A DNA stretch of 64,000 bases from Paludibacteraceae bacterium (GCA_017559505.1 JAFYSF010000007.1:62001-126000); one strand, 5' to 3'; positions 50,974-60,294 are shown, counted from the stretch's first letter. The notes: a model not told the origin generated them from the sequence alone. Translations and numbers: made by a program.

Positions 50974-52347
50974 ATGCAATTCGAACCCGAAATACAACAA
51001 CTGCTACAACGCTTTGAATTGACAATCCAACAAGGCGTTGTGCAGTATTATGATACAGACGACCTCGAAACTATAATCGATTGCTATATTGCCTCCGACC
51101 ATCTCGACAAGGCTCGCATAGCACTCGATTATGCTTATCGTATCCACCCCGATTCAACCGAAATTCGTTGCAAAGAGGGCAAGCTACTACTGATGGAGGG
51201 TGCCTACGAAAATGCAATAAAAATACTCGAACAAATTCAAAACACCGACCCTGATTATATTGCAATTCTTGCTGAGTGTCATTTGCGAATATATAACTTT
51301 GATAAATCTAAAGAGCTATTCTCTCAATATCTTACCATTTGCAATACTAATGAACTATCTGCTATATTTGCCGATATAGCCTCTCTCTACAACACTCACA
51401 ACCAACCCGAATTGGCTCTCGAATTCATCGAAAGTGGCATCGCTCTTTTTCCCGACGACATCACTCTAATCACCGAAAAAGCCATTGCGCTCGAACAAAC
51501 TGAGCAACTCGACGAGGCAGCAAAACTATTTAGTATTGCGCTCGACAACAACCCATATCAACCTGAATTATGGTGCATGCTCGGCTCTATCCTGTTCCGT
51601 CAAAACAACTTCGCCGAAGCAATCCGTGCCTACGATTATGCCCTCGCTATCGAGCCTAACGACATTCTTACTCGACTACAACGCGGGCATTGTCTATTCA
51701 ATCTCGGCCTATTCAACGAGGCTATCGAGCCTTACGAAGAATATCTGGCTGAAAATCCCGATGATGCAATTGTTATAACATTCCTTGCCGAAACATACGA
51801 GAATATCGACAATCTTCCACGTGCCAAGGAGTTATACCAACAAGCATTGGCTATATACGACGAAATTCCAGAGGCTTGGATTGGTCTTGCGTCTTGCCAA
51901 CACGACATCGATGGGCTTATTGTGGCTTACGAAACTATAAAACAAGCCGACGAAAAATTTCCTGAGAATCAACACATCGTCTATTGCATGTCGCGTATCG
52001 AAGCCGATTTAGCTGCTGCTAATTTCGATGATTTCCTACTTAATCAATCGTTGCAACACCTACTTTTCTGCCTCGAAAACGACCCTGAAAACGAAACTCT
52101 CAACTTCGAAGCTGCGAATATTCTCCTTCAATTTGGCGATTACGAAAATGCAATAAAACTCTACGAAATTGCATATGATAAAAATCCTTTCATCGAAAAG
52201 ATAACTCTCTTTATGTCAATGAACTATTTCGCACTTGGCAATACCGAACAAGCAAAAAAATTCCTCAATATTGCCCGCGAAACAATATCTAATGCCGACG
52301 AAATATTTTTATCTCTATTCCCTAATGCTAAAACTCTTATCAAATAA
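50974..52347 (+). CDS. TPR-repeat protein
   Basis: A 457-residue soluble protein made of about a dozen TPR units (for example AEAIRAYDYALAIEPNDILTR and NEAIEPYEEYLAENPDD). No signal peptide is visible, so a cytoplasmic scaffold role is likely. Start at ATG 50974 just after glgB; the DedA gene starts 2 bp after its stop. The three genes form one transcription unit. Partners are unknown. Confidence 0.85.
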   Translation: MQFEPEIQQLLQRFELTIQQGVVQYYDTDDLETIIDCYIASDHLDKARIALDYAYRIHPDSTEIRCKEGKLLLMEGAYENAIKILEQIQNTDPDYIAILAECHLRIYNFDKSKELFSQYLTICNTNELSAIFADIASLYNTHNQPELALEFIESGIALFPDDITLITEKAIALEQTEQLDEAAKLFSIALDNNPYQPELWCMLGSILFRQNNFAEAIRAYDYALAIEPNDILTRLQRGHCLFNLGLFNEAIEPYEEYLAENPDDAIVITFLAETYENIDNLPRAKELYQQALAIYDEIPEAWIGLASCQHDIDGLIVAYETIKQADEKFPENQHIVYCMSRIEADLAAANFDDFLLNQSLQHLLFCLENDPENETLNFEAANILLQFGDYENAIKLYEIAYDKNPFIEKITLFMSMNYFALGNTEQAKKFLNIARETISNADEIFLSLFPNAKTLIK

Positions 52348-52349
52348 AT

Positions 52350-53090
52350 ATGAAAAAATTACTCATCATCAGCACATTGCTAATAACAAGCAACATCCTA
52401 TTAAACGCAAATACCACTGATTCACTCTCAACTATCAATTCTCAACTCTCAACTGAAAGCCACTCTTACGTTGATATAATCACCGATTGGTACAACGACA
52501 ATATGAACTACGGCACTATCACTGCCCTCATGACAATTGAGAGTTCATTTATCCCATTTCCATCCGAAATCATCGTACCCCCAGCTGCTGCTGTTTCAAT
52601 GCGCGAAGATTCTAATCTCAATCTATATTTAATCATATTATTTGCCACACTTGGCGCAATTTTTGGTGCACTAATCAATTATTTCCTATCCGTAAGTCTC
52701 GGACGTGCAATTATCTACAAATTTGCCGATAGTCGTATTGGTCACCTTTGCCTTCTCTCAGGAGAAAAAATCCAAAAAGCTGAAGAATATTTCAATAGTA
52801 AAGGTGCTATTGCCACATTCATAGGCCGCCTCATTCCTGGCATTCGCCAACTTATCTCTATTCCTGCCGGTCTTGCACGCATGCCACTACTCCCATTCAT
52901 TGCATTTACAGCATTAGGAGCAGGCATTTGGAACGTAATTCTTGCCATGATAGGCTACATCGTTGGCGACAACATAGACCTCATAAACAAATACTCTCAC
53001 GAAATAAGCTATATTATACTCGCTCTACTCGCCATCATAGCCATATATTACATCGTAAAAAAACTAATAACCAACAAAAAAACAAAATAA
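52350..53090 (+). CDS. DedA family membrane protein
   Basis: A 246-residue inner-membrane protein with a signal-anchor start and four to five further hydrophobic segments. The DedA motifs FIPFPSEIIVPPAA (with the conserved Glu) and GRLIPGIRQLISIPAG are present; members are thought to be lipid flippases linked to proton motive force. Residues about 29-41 (STINSQLSTES), just after the first hydrophobic stretch, are encoded by an ACTATCAATTCTCAACTCTC repeat, so the N-terminal loop is repeat-derived. Confidence 0.92.
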   Translation: MKKLLIISTLLITSNILLNANTTDSLSTINSQLSTESHSYVDIITDWYNDNMNYGTITALMTIESSFIPFPSEIIVPPAAAVSMREDSNLNLYLIILFATLGAIFGALINYFLSVSLGRAIIYKFADSRIGHLCLLSGEKIQKAEEYFNSKGAIATFIGRLIPGIRQLISIPAGLARMPLLPFIAFTALGAGIWNVILAMIGYIVGDNIDLINKYSHEISYIILALLAIIAIYYIVKKLITNKKTK

Positions 53091-53099
53091 TAAACACTA

Positions 53100-53179
53100 T
53101 CTGTTGACCGCCGACTGCTGACTGTCGACTGTTGACTGTTGACTGTTGACTGTTGACTGTTGACTGTTGACTGTTGACT
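53100..53179 (+). repeat. GACTGTT heptamer tandem repeat before aroE
   Basis: Seven perfect GACTGTT units from 53127 to 53175 plus a partial GACT, preceded by degenerate units (GACTGCT, GACTGTC). The array ends 9 bp before the aroE start codon. Confidence 0.92.
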
Positions 53180-53188
53180 TTAAATAAT

Positions 53189-53929
53189 ATGCTTTTCGCT
53201 CTAATCGGACATCCAGTATCTCACTCATTCTCTGCTCAATATCTCAACGCCCGTTTCAAAAACGAAGATATTGAGGCTCACTATGAACTGATTGATATGC
53301 CCGATTTATCGCAATTCCCTGATTTAGTTCGCTCTGGCAAATACAATGGTTTCAACGTAACCATACCACACAAAAAAGCAATCATACCCTACCTCGACGA
53401 ACTCTCACCCGAAGCCAAAGCCGTAGGTGCTGTAAATGTAATAGAAATCAGCAACAACAAACTAATCGGTCACAACACCGATATTATCGGATTTCACAAC
53501 ACTTTCACACCTCTACTTAAACCTTACCACACTCACGCAGTCATATTAGGCACAGGCGGAGCCTCACAAGCAGTGCAATACGTGCTCAACAAACTCAACA
53601 TCCCATTCAAACTCATAACGCATACGCAACTTGACACAAACACCATAACCCAATTGGCTCCTATCATCATCAACACCACCCCATTGGGTATGCACCCCAA
53701 CACCGACACTGCGCCAAACATCGACTACAACCAACTAACCAACAAACATCTCCTATACGATTTGGTCTATAACCCCACCGAAACCAAATTCCTCCGATTA
53801 GGCGCACAACACGGAGCCACCATCCAAAACGGACTCGCAATGCTCCACAGCCAAGCCGATGAAGCCCTAAAAATATGGCTAAAAAATACACACTCTCATT
53901 GTGTATTCAATACTAAAATCTTACCTTAA
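53189..53929 (+). CDS. aroE: Shikimate dehydrogenase with a repeat-derived C-terminal tail
   Basis: AroE reduces 3-dehydroshikimate with NADPH. The 246-residue protein has the substrate-binding GHPVSHSFSAQYLN, FNVTIPHKKAIIPYLD (catalytic Lys), GHNTDIIGF (catalytic Asp), the Rossmann glycine motif VILGTGGASQAVQ and NGLAMLHSQADEALKIW at the end. About 14 extra residues (KNTHSHCVFNTKILP) after the normal end are the translation of repeat family E. ATG 53189 is used because the upstream TTG lies in the heptamer array. Confidence 0.94.
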   Translation: MLFALIGHPVSHSFSAQYLNARFKNEDIEAHYELIDMPDLSQFPDLVRSGKYNGFNVTIPHKKAIIPYLDELSPEAKAVGAVNVIEISNNKLIGHNTDIIGFHNTFTPLLKPYHTHAVILGTGGASQAVQYVLNKLNIPFKLITHTQLDTNTITQLAPIIINTTPLGMHPNTDTAPNIDYNQLTNKHLLYDLVYNPTETKFLRLGAQHGATIQNGLAMLHSQADEALKIWLKNTHSHCVFNTKILP

Positions 53930-53974
53930 CGTCAAGCAACCTTCAAGCAACCTTCATCGAAGAAGACTGACACA
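53885..53974 (+). repeat. Repeat family E, copy 3 (overlaps the end of aroE)
   Basis: TACACACTCTCATTGTGTAT, then TCAAGCAACCTTCAAGCAAC and GAAGAAGACTGACAC. The first part is coding. Confidence 0.88.
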
Positions 53975-53998
53975 TAAAATAAAAAAACACCGAAGGTT

Positions 53999-54077
53999 TA
54001 TCATTCTTCCGCCAAGGATACGTCGCATACGCAACAAGGCGTTTATAAAAAAAACTATGTCATTATGTCTAAAATAA
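53999..54077 (+). repeat. Leader repeat family A, copy 4 (before dut)
   Basis: CCGCCAAGGATACGTCGCAT then ACGCAACAAGGCG; the inner stem is imperfect here. Tail TATGTCATTATGTCTAAAA ends 13 bp before the start codon. Confidence 0.82.
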
Positions 54078-54089
54078 AACAATAAAACT

Positions 54090-54524
54090 ATGAAAATCGA
54101 AATTATCAACAAATCTCGTCACGCACTCCCTCAATACAGCACACCACTATCTGCTGGCATGGACCTCCGCGCAAATATCAACGAACCAATAACACTCAAA
54201 CCATTGGAACGTCGCCTAATCCCAACCGGACTCTATATCGCTCTACCTGAAGGCTTCGAAGCTCAAATCCGTCCTCGTTCTGGTCTTGCATTCAAAAATG
54301 GTATCACCATACTCAACACTCCTGGCACCATCGACGCAGACTATCGTGGCGAAATTGGCGTTATTTTAGTAAACCTCAGTGCCGACGAATTCACTATCAA
54401 CGATGGCGACCGTATCTGCCAAATGGTAATCGCACGCCACGAAACAGCAGAATTTATCGAAGTCGAAACACTCTCTTCTACCGAACGTGGCGAAGGTGGC
54501 TTCGGTCATACAGGAAAAAAATAA
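54090..54524 (+). CDS. dut: dUTP diphosphatase
   Basis: Trimeric dUTPase removes dUTP and supplies dUMP. The 144-residue protein has all five motifs: AGMDLRANI (1), [10 protein letters not shown] (2), [17 protein letters not shown] (3), GDRICQMVI (4) and [10 protein letters not shown] (5). Length is normal. A TPR lipoprotein-system gene pair (TPR, DUF4292) follows, as often in Bacteroidetes. Confidence 0.96.
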   Translation: MKIEIINKSRHALPQYSTPLSAGMDLRANINEPITLKPLERRLIPTGLYIALPEGFEAQIRPRSGLAFKNGITILNTPGTIDADYRGEIGVILVNLSADEFTINDGDRICQMVIARHETAEFIEVETLSSTERGEGGFGHTGKK

Positions 54525-54540
54525 TATAAGTAAATTCAAA

Positions 54541-54630
54541 TATGTCATTCTTCAGCCAAGATACATCGCAGATGTAACGAGGCGTATGTCAAAAAAATAA
54601 AATATGTTCTTATGTCATTATGTCTAAAAA
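54541..54630 (+). repeat. Leader repeat family A, copy 5 (overlaps the TPR start codon)
   Basis: Outer GCC (54555-54557) with GGC (54581-54583); inner TACATC-GCA-GATGTA (54562-54576). In its tail TATGTCATTATGTCTAAAAA, the second ATG is the start codon of the next gene. Confidence 0.88.
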
Positions 54631-56434
54631 TATAAAAAGAACATTACTCTCTCTACTTTGCATTGTGCATTGTGCATTGTACATTGGTTTGTCGGCTCAC
54701 GAAGAGTATGTCGATTCGATGTTTCGCGCCCAAATCGCAAAAGAACAACTCACCGACTCCACTCTCGCCGACCGCCTATACCACAACCTATTCAAAGCCA
54801 AAGAATATCAAATAAAGCAACAAAACAACGACGCACTAAATCTATTAGTCGCTAACATACAACTCGATAGCACGGCTTCGCATCCCGAAATCTATGCCTC
54901 GTCGGCATACATGATACACCAAATCCTCTACTCAGCAAAACAATACAGCGAGGCCTTCCACTTCATCCAACTTGCCTATCAACACAACCCCAACAACAAC
55001 GTATATCTACAAAATTTGGCTTGGATGGAATACGGATTTCAACAGTACAATTTGGCTATAAAACACTTCAAAGAACTCAACAAACGCCTACCCTACAACT
55101 CCGAGAACATCTATAGCCTCTGCCAAATATATATTCAAGACCAACAATACAAAAAAGCCCTCAAAGAACTCGAAAAATACCAATTTCTCGAAGGGCACTC
55201 GGTGCAAATACTCAACCAACGCACAGATATATACCTAAGAGCAGGCAAACCTCAAAACGCAGAAAAAGAGGTTATTAACTACATCAAACAATACCCCGAA
55301 GACTACTTCGAGGCATCATTCCTTCTCGCCAATATCTACAAATACAATGGCGAAAACGAAAAGAGATTAGACATATACAACCAACTCAATCAAAAATACC
55401 CCGACAATGGCTCGGTGCTCCTCTCTCTTGCGCAATACTACAAAGATTCAAACGATGATTTATACGAAAAATACACCATCGAAGCCGTAAAATCAACCCT
55501 ATTCAACGCCACCGATGCCGTAAAAATCATTCGTCCCGTCCTTTCAGGCTACGTACAAAACGAGGATACAACAAATATCTATCCAATACTCAGCATGTTA
55601 GAGCAAATATACCCTAACGAAACTCCTACTATCGAACTCAAAGCTGACGTATTCAAAGCCCTAAAAGACACAACTAATTGGCGCGCTACACTATACGACC
55701 TACGCAAAATAAAAAGCAAAGACGAATCGCTCGACTTCGAACTCGTAACTCTTGCCGAAACACTCCAAGACAATCTAGAAATCCACAAACTCACAGAGGA
55801 AGGCTACAACAAATACCAAAGCGACAAATGGGCATACTACTACATAATAAGTTTCGTGAAAAACGATATGACCGATTCGCTCATAAACAAAAGTATGACT
55901 ATTTTGCCTAATATCACAACGCCAAACATCAAAAGTCGTATCTATCAAATGGTTGGCGACACCTATTCCAATCAAAATCAAGATTCTCTCGCTATGGCGA
56001 TGTATGATAGTTGCCTTGTATATGACCCAAACAACTCTGGAGCACTCAACAATGTAGCATACAACATCACCAAGCAATCTAATCCCGACCTTAAAAAAGC
56101 CGAAAAAATGGCAGCTAAAGCCCTCGAATTAGACCCCGAAAGCATCTATATACTTGACACTTATGCTTGGATTCTTTTCTTAAGGGGCGATAATTTCTTG
56201 TCTGAATTCTATTTCGATAAACTACTCCGCGTAGAAAAAGAACAAAACACCCAACCAAGTATCGAAACCCTATACCACATCGGGTGTCTATACCTAAAAA
56301 CCAATCGTATAGAACAAGCTAAAGAAATGTGGAGCAAGGCATTAGACCTCTACAATGCCAATCCCGACAACTTTGATGAAACTGATATAATCGAAACAAT
56401 TCAAAACTTCTTCAATGATAATGAAAACAAATAA
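54620..56434 (+). CDS. Exported TPR protein with repeat-derived signal peptide
   Basis: A 604-residue protein. The signal peptide region MSKNIKRTLLSLLCIVHC is encoded by repeat family A (start codon and first residues) followed by TTGCATTGTGCATTGTGCAT, a family D array. The mature part has many TPR units (AFHFIQLAYQHNPNN, LKKAEKMAAKALELDPES). Bacteroidetes genes in this position before DUF4292 probably serve in envelope assembly; function unproven. Its end overlaps the start of the DUF4292 gene. Confidence 0.82.
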   Translation: MSKNIKRTLLSLLCIVHCALYIGLSAHEEYVDSMFRAQIAKEQLTDSTLADRLYHNLFKAKEYQIKQQNNDALNLLVANIQLDSTASHPEIYASSAYMIHQILYSAKQYSEAFHFIQLAYQHNPNNNVYLQNLAWMEYGFQQYNLAIKHFKELNKRLPYNSENIYSLCQIYIQDQQYKKALKELEKYQFLEGHSVQILNQRTDIYLRAGKPQNAEKEVINYIKQYPEDYFEASFLLANIYKYNGENEKRLDIYNQLNQKYPDNGSVLLSLAQYYKDSNDDLYEKYTIEAVKSTLFNATDAVKIIRPVLSGYVQNEDTTNIYPILSMLEQIYPNETPTIELKADVFKALKDTTNWRATLYDLRKIKSKDESLDFELVTLAETLQDNLEIHKLTEEGYNKYQSDKWAYYYIISFVKNDMTDSLINKSMTILPNITTPNIKSRIYQMVGDTYSNQNQDSLAMAMYDSCLVYDPNNSGALNNVAYNITKQSNPDLKKAEKMAAKALELDPESIYILDTYAWILFLRGDNFLSEFYFDKLLRVEKEQNTQPSIETLYHIGCLYLKTNRIEQAKEMWSKALDLYNANPDNFDETDIIETIQNFFNDNENK

Positions 56435-57245
56435 AATTCTCATTCTCACAATACTTATTGCAACTGTTCTTGCTGGTTGTAAAACTCAACAACGCAAACA
56501 AAGACCAGACAAAGATACCACTCCACGCATTTCTATATGCGATTTAACAGAAAAATCATACAATGCGCAACCTAATTTCGCAACATTAAATATATCTAAA
56601 ATGGCAATGTCTGTGAACTACGGAGGCACACAATTCACTTTCAAATCGTCAATACGCATTATCTCCGACAGCATACTATCTATAAGCATACAACCTGCAC
56701 TCGGCATAGAAATGTTTCGCGCCGAATTCACTCCCTCAGGATTCATTGTCTATGACAAACTAAATCGTCGCTACTCAGAAAATAGCTACGAATACATAAA
56801 ACTCAATTGGGGATTAAACGTTGATTACAAAGCCATTGAAGCACTATTCTCTCACCGCCTATTCGTTCCACAAACAACCGATCCTAAAGAGATATGCAAA
56901 GATTTCCGCATCGAAAATCTTTCAGATACTACGTCTATCGTAAGCAACACACCAATCGGCAAATATACCCAACAATTCGATATTGATATGAACAACTATC
57001 GATTGACTATGAGCGGATTGCGCTATAACAACCAACTCGTCACAGCAATTACATATAGTGCGCTAAAATCATTCGACAAAATCCTATTCCCTGAAACAAT
57101 CAACGTACAAACCACTATGACTCAGACTAATGTTTCAGCAATCTTTAGTGTCGAAAAAATGAAATTCAACGAGCCTATTACCATCTCTACAATCAATACC
57201 TCGCGCTACAAAAAAGTAGGCTTAATGGAACTTCTAAAAAAATAA
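56421..57245 (+). CDS. DUF4292 lipoprotein
   Basis: A 274-residue lipoprotein starting MKTNKILILTILIATVLAGC, with the lipobox Cys at residue 20. The body (MSVNYGGTQFTFKSSIRIISD, LGIEMFRAEFTPSGFIVYDKLNRRY) fits DUF4292, a LolA/LolB-like fold in Bacteroidetes, probably periplasmic and facing the outer membrane. An in-frame ATG at 56415 would add two residues. It overlaps the TPR gene by 14 bp, so translation is coupled. Confidence 0.88.
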   Translation: MKTNKILILTILIATVLAGCKTQQRKQRPDKDTTPRISICDLTEKSYNAQPNFATLNISKMAMSVNYGGTQFTFKSSIRIISDSILSISIQPALGIEMFRAEFTPSGFIVYDKLNRRYSENSYEYIKLNWGLNVDYKAIEALFSHRLFVPQTTDPKEICKDFRIENLSDTTSIVSNTPIGKYTQQFDIDMNNYRLTMSGLRYNNQLVTAITYSALKSFDKILFPETINVQTTMTQTNVSAIFSVEKMKFNEPITISTINTSRYKKVGLMELLKK

Positions 57246-57263
57246 AACCCTACTCTATCCACA

Positions 57264-57818
57264 ATGTCAAAGATTACAATCAGACAAGCCACTATAAACG
57301 ATGCGAAACTAATTGCATACGCTGTGGGAAATGCCATTGGCGAGGAGTCAGTGCAAGAACACTGCGGAGCTAATTGGCTTGATATAATAACCGAAATTGC
57401 AGAACTCGAAATTTCGCAATATAGCTATCGCAATACTCTCGTGGCAGAGGTAGATAATACACCTGCAGGGGTTGTTGTTGCATACGATGGTGCTCGTCTT
57501 GACGAACTGCGCACACAAACGCTCAACATAATACACCGCTATAATCCTAATTTTGAATTTTCGGAGGATGAAACTGAAGCTGGGGAATATTATCTTGATT
57601 CGCTTTGCGTGTTGCCTCAGTACAGAAAAATGGGAATTGCGACACGATTGATTAAGGCTTTATATGATAAAATTTCGGCTGAAGGACACACGCGTTTGGG
57701 TTTGATAGTGGACTTTGACAACCCCTCTGCCGAGCGACTTTACACACAAATTGGCTTCAAACGCGTCGGACAGCGCACTTTTTTGGGGCATAAAATGTGG
57801 CATTTAGTCCTTGAATAA
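57264..57818 (+). CDS. GNAT family N-acetyltransferase
   Basis: A 184-residue acetyl-CoA-dependent transferase. It has an N-terminal ITIRQATINDAKLIAYAVG and the acetyl-CoA-binding block YYLDSLCVLPQYRKMGIATRLI, then NPSAERLYTQIGFKRVG. The acceptor is unknown. It starts 18 bp after DUF4292. Codon use changes in the second half (more GTG/TTG), but the frame is intact. Confidence 0.88.
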   Translation: MSKITIRQATINDAKLIAYAVGNAIGEESVQEHCGANWLDIITEIAELEISQYSYRNTLVAEVDNTPAGVVVAYDGARLDELRTQTLNIIHRYNPNFEFSEDETEAGEYYLDSLCVLPQYRKMGIATRLIKALYDKISAEGHTRLGLIVDFDNPSAERLYTQIGFKRVGQRTFLGHKMWHLVLE

Positions 57819-57850
57819 TGCATAATTCATAATTCATAATTCATAATTGA
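57817..57850 (+). repeat. AATTCATAATTCATAATTGA array (family D)
   Basis: Four CATAATT units directly after the GNAT stop codon. Confidence 0.75.
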
Positions 57851-57942
57851 CCCGTTTTTCGTTATTAAACCACAGAATAAACATCTATAAACCAATACAA
57901 TAAAAACAATAGTAAAAAAAGTATAAATTTTATTGCAAAAAA

Positions 57943-57974
57943 TTTGGTTGATTCAAAAAAAAGCCTTAACTTTG
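57943..57974 (+). promoter_or_regulatory. Promoter of tRNA-Leu
   Basis: TTTG (57943-57946), 20-bp spacer, TAACTTTG (57967-57974); exact consensus, 15 bp before the mature tRNA. Confidence 0.85.
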
Positions 57975-57989
57975 CACTCGAAATCAAAA

Positions 57990-58073
57990 GCCCAGATGGC
58001 GGAATTGGTAGACGCGCTGGTCTCAAACACCAGTGGATTCACTTCCATGCCGGTTCGATCCCGGCTCTGGGTA
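57990..58073 (+). tRNA. tRNA-Leu (anticodon CAA)
   Basis: Acceptor GCCCAGA pairs with TCTGGGT (first pair G-U). D loop GGAATTGGTAGAC, anticodon stem CTGGT/ACCAG with loop CTCAAAC (anticodon CAA at 58024-58026, reads UUG), a long class II variable arm (TGGATTCACTTCCA) and T arm CCGGTTCGATCCCGG. CCA is not encoded; discriminator A is at 58073. Confidence 0.96.
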
Positions 58074-58078
58074 CTCAA

Positions 58079-58110
58079 AAAAGCACTGATATTTTATCAG
58101 TGCTTTTTTT
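58079..58110 (+). terminator. Terminator after tRNA-Leu
   Basis: AGCACTGATA pairs with TATCAGTGCT, followed by eight T. Confidence 0.93.
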
Positions 58111-58756
58111 GTGTCTAAATTTTTAAGTTTGTGCTATCTTAGGGAACTTCGAAGAGTTCGAAATCTTCGAAGTCTTCGAAAGTGGATATTTTTGGTCAAA
58201 TTAGTCAAATTGGTCAAATAAGTCTGATTAGACAAATATGATTTTAGAGCGGTGAATACACACTCACAGTGGGTGTGAGTTTATGACCGTTTACTCCCTT
58301 TTGGTCGTGAACAGTCAGACGCTCAACAAAATAAATAAATTTCTTTTGTTTTCGCTAAAATGACTGTTTTCTTGCTTGCAGGTTACTTGCACCTTGCTTG
58401 AGGATAGGACGAAAAAAACACACAATGTGAGTGTGTATTTGAGCGTGTTTTTTATAAATTATTTTGATAATATAGGGCTACTAGAGTGTTAGTAGTCCTT
58501 TGTTTTTTATATTTTTATGTTGAGTAGAAAATATTTGCTTTTTTGTAAAAAAAAGTGTGTATTTTGTTTTGTTATTAAGAAAAAGTGTTGTAAATTTGCA
58601 TATTATTGCGAAAATGTGCTGTACCTCGGCATAATTGAAAATAAATTTTCATTCTGCTCTCGGTTTGCTACATTTTTGCAAAGTTTATACACATACATTA
58701 TGAATAAACGGTGGGAATCTGTAAAATAAATTAATAACAAAAAAATATATATACTC
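58111..58756. other. Gene-poor region with repeats and the V-ATPase promoter
   Basis: Contains CTTCGAAGTCTTCGAAAG copies (58143-58184), GGTCAAATTAGTCAAATTGG units (58193-58225), diverged family E ends (CACACTCACAGTGGGTGTGA at 58259, CACAATGTGAGTGTGTATTT near 58421) and the promoter at 58568-58598. A 70-codon frame at 58517-58729 is Lys/Cys/Phe-rich low-complexity and spans the promoter; it is not called. Confidence 0.65.
58568..58598 (+). promoter_or_regulatory. Promoter of the V-type ATPase operon
   Basis: TTTG (58568-58571), 19-bp spacer, TAAATTTG (58591-58598), exact consensus, 158 bp before the first gene. Confidence 0.82.
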
Positions 58757-59347
58757 ATGAACACTAAACTTCAAGAATTGACCGACAAAATCTATGCTGA
58801 GGGCGTAGAAAAAGGTAAAAATGAGGCTGCAGAAATCGTTGCTGCAGCAAAGGCTGAGGCTCAACGCATCAAAGAGGCTGCTGAGGCTGAAGCTCGTAAA
58901 ATTGTAGAACAGGCTAATGCTAAGGCTGCTGAGACTACTAAAAACACTCAATCGGAGTTGAAACTCTATACTGAGCAATCGCTCAATGCGTTGAAAACTG
59001 AAATCACTAATTTGATTTGCGACAAGGTGGCTTCGGACTCGGTAAAAGCGGCTACTGCTGACCCTAAGTTTATGCAGGCTATCATCGTGGCTATCACTAA
59101 AGTGTGGGTGAAAGAGGGCGCAGTGGAAATTGAGGCTAAGGATGCTAAGGCTCTTGAAGATTATTTCATTGCTAACGCTAAAGATGTGCTTGAAAAGGGT
59201 GTGAAAATCAATGAGGTGAAGGGTATGAAAACAGATTTTGCTATTGCTCCTGCTAATGGTGGCTACAAAATTACGTTTGGCGATAATGAGTTTATTGCTT
59301 ACTTCAAAGATTTCCTTCGTCCTAAACTTGTAGAAATGCTATTTTAA
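58757..59347 (+). CDS. atpE: V-type ATP synthase subunit E
   Basis: Peripheral-stalk subunit, 196 residues. The N-terminal half is an Ala/Glu/Lys coiled coil (KNEAAEIVAAAKAEAQRIKE), the C-terminal half a globular domain that binds the catalytic head. First gene of the operon E, DUF2764, A, B, D, the usual order in Bacteroidetes. Confidence 0.9.
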   Translation: MNTKLQELTDKIYAEGVEKGKNEAAEIVAAAKAEAQRIKEAAEAEARKIVEQANAKAAETTKNTQSELKLYTEQSLNALKTEITNLICDKVASDSVKAATADPKFMQAIIVAITKVWVKEGAVEIEAKDAKALEDYFIANAKDVLEKGVKINEVKGMKTDFAIAPANGGYKITFGDNEFIAYFKDFLRPKLVEMLF

Positions 59348-59452
59348 AAGTTGAAAATTGAAAGTTGAAAGTTGAAAATTATCTTCGGTATTGACTTTCA
59401 AATTTAAAATTCAAATTAAATAACTTTCAAATTTCAAATTTTATATTTCTAA
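59345..59452 (+). repeat. GAAAGTTGAAAGTTG / CTTTCAAATTTCAAA array (family F), copy 1
   Basis: AAAATTGAAAGTTGAAAGTT followed about 40 bp later by its inverse (CTTTCAAATTTCAAATTT), able to form a long imperfect hairpin between subunit E and DUF2764 genes. Copy 2 follows subunit B. Confidence 0.8.
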
Positions 59453-59457
59453 TTAAA

Positions 59458-60294
59458 ATGAATTACTATTGCTATATAGCGGGCATGCCCGACATACAGA
59501 TTGATAATCAGAAATCTATTCCAGCTCAGGTGGAGATTCTTGATGAGTTGAAGCAGATATTGTCGAAAGGCGATATGGCTTTGCTCGATCTCTTGCGCTT
59601 GAAATATGACAATGCCAATCTGTTGAATTTTCTTAATGACCGCGATGCTGAACTTAATCCACTCGGTACTCTTACTTCGAAAGATTGGACTGAATTGGTT
59701 GAACTAATTGATAATAGCGATGAACTAAATCCTCCTCGTGATAAGAGATTGTTGAAATATATATTGGATTTCTACACTGCTGTGCGTAGCGAAAATGGCG
59801 AGGCTCAGTTCGATTTTGCTGAGGATTTTCTTGCTTCTTTGTACTATAAATATGGTATGGAGTGCAAAAATAAGTTCGTGGCTGATTGGTTTGAATTCAA
59901 TTTGAATATCAATAATATTCTTACTGCCCTTACTTGTCGTAAGTATGGCTGGGATATTAAGTCGGCTATTGTGGGAGATAATGTTGTTGCGGAGACTATT
60001 CGCAACTCTGTGTCGGCTCGCGATTTTAATCTTAAGGCAGAGATTGACTATTTCGATGCGCTTGTGAGCATATCGGAGACCGCTAACCTACTCGACCGCG
60101 AGCATCGTATTGATGCGTTGAAATGGAATTGGCTCGAAGAACAAACATTCTTTAATGCGTTCTCGATTGAGCGTGTGTTGTCGTTCTGGTTGCGCTGCGA
60201 ATTGATGCACCGTTGGGATAATCTCTCGATGGAAGAAGGTGCTGAGATTTTCCGCCAAATGATCAACGACTTGAAAAAAGGTGTGAAATTTTAA
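59458..60294 (+). CDS. DUF2764 family protein of the V-ATPase operon
   Basis: A 278-residue soluble helical protein opening MNYYCYIAGMPDIQID, matching DUF2764, which occupies this place in Bacteroidetes V-ATPase operons. It may correspond to subunit C (the d-type rotor cap) because no other gene for it is seen between E and A; that is inference from position. Intact. Confidence 0.85.
   Translation: MNYYCYIAGMPDIQIDNQKSIPAQVEILDELKQILSKGDMALLDLLRLKYDNANLLNFLNDRDAELNPLGTLTSKDWTELVELIDNSDELNPPRDKRLLKYILDFYTAVRSENGEAQFDFAEDFLASLYYKYGMECKNKFVADWFEFNLNINNILTALTCRKYGWDIKSAIVGDNVVAETIRNSVSARDFNLKAEIDYFDALVSISETANLLDREHRIDALKWNWLEEQTFFNAFSIERVLSFWLRCELMHRWDNLSMEEGAEIFRQMINDLKKGVKF

Noticed and set aside
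53100..53179. CRISPR-like or coding repeat before aroE
   Set aside because: Simple 7-bp tandem units without spacers; outside the gene once the ATG start is used.
58517..58729. 70-codon frame upstream of the V-ATPase genes
   Set aside because: Low-complexity Lys/Phe/Cys content, spans an exact promoter consensus, and has no family-like pattern.
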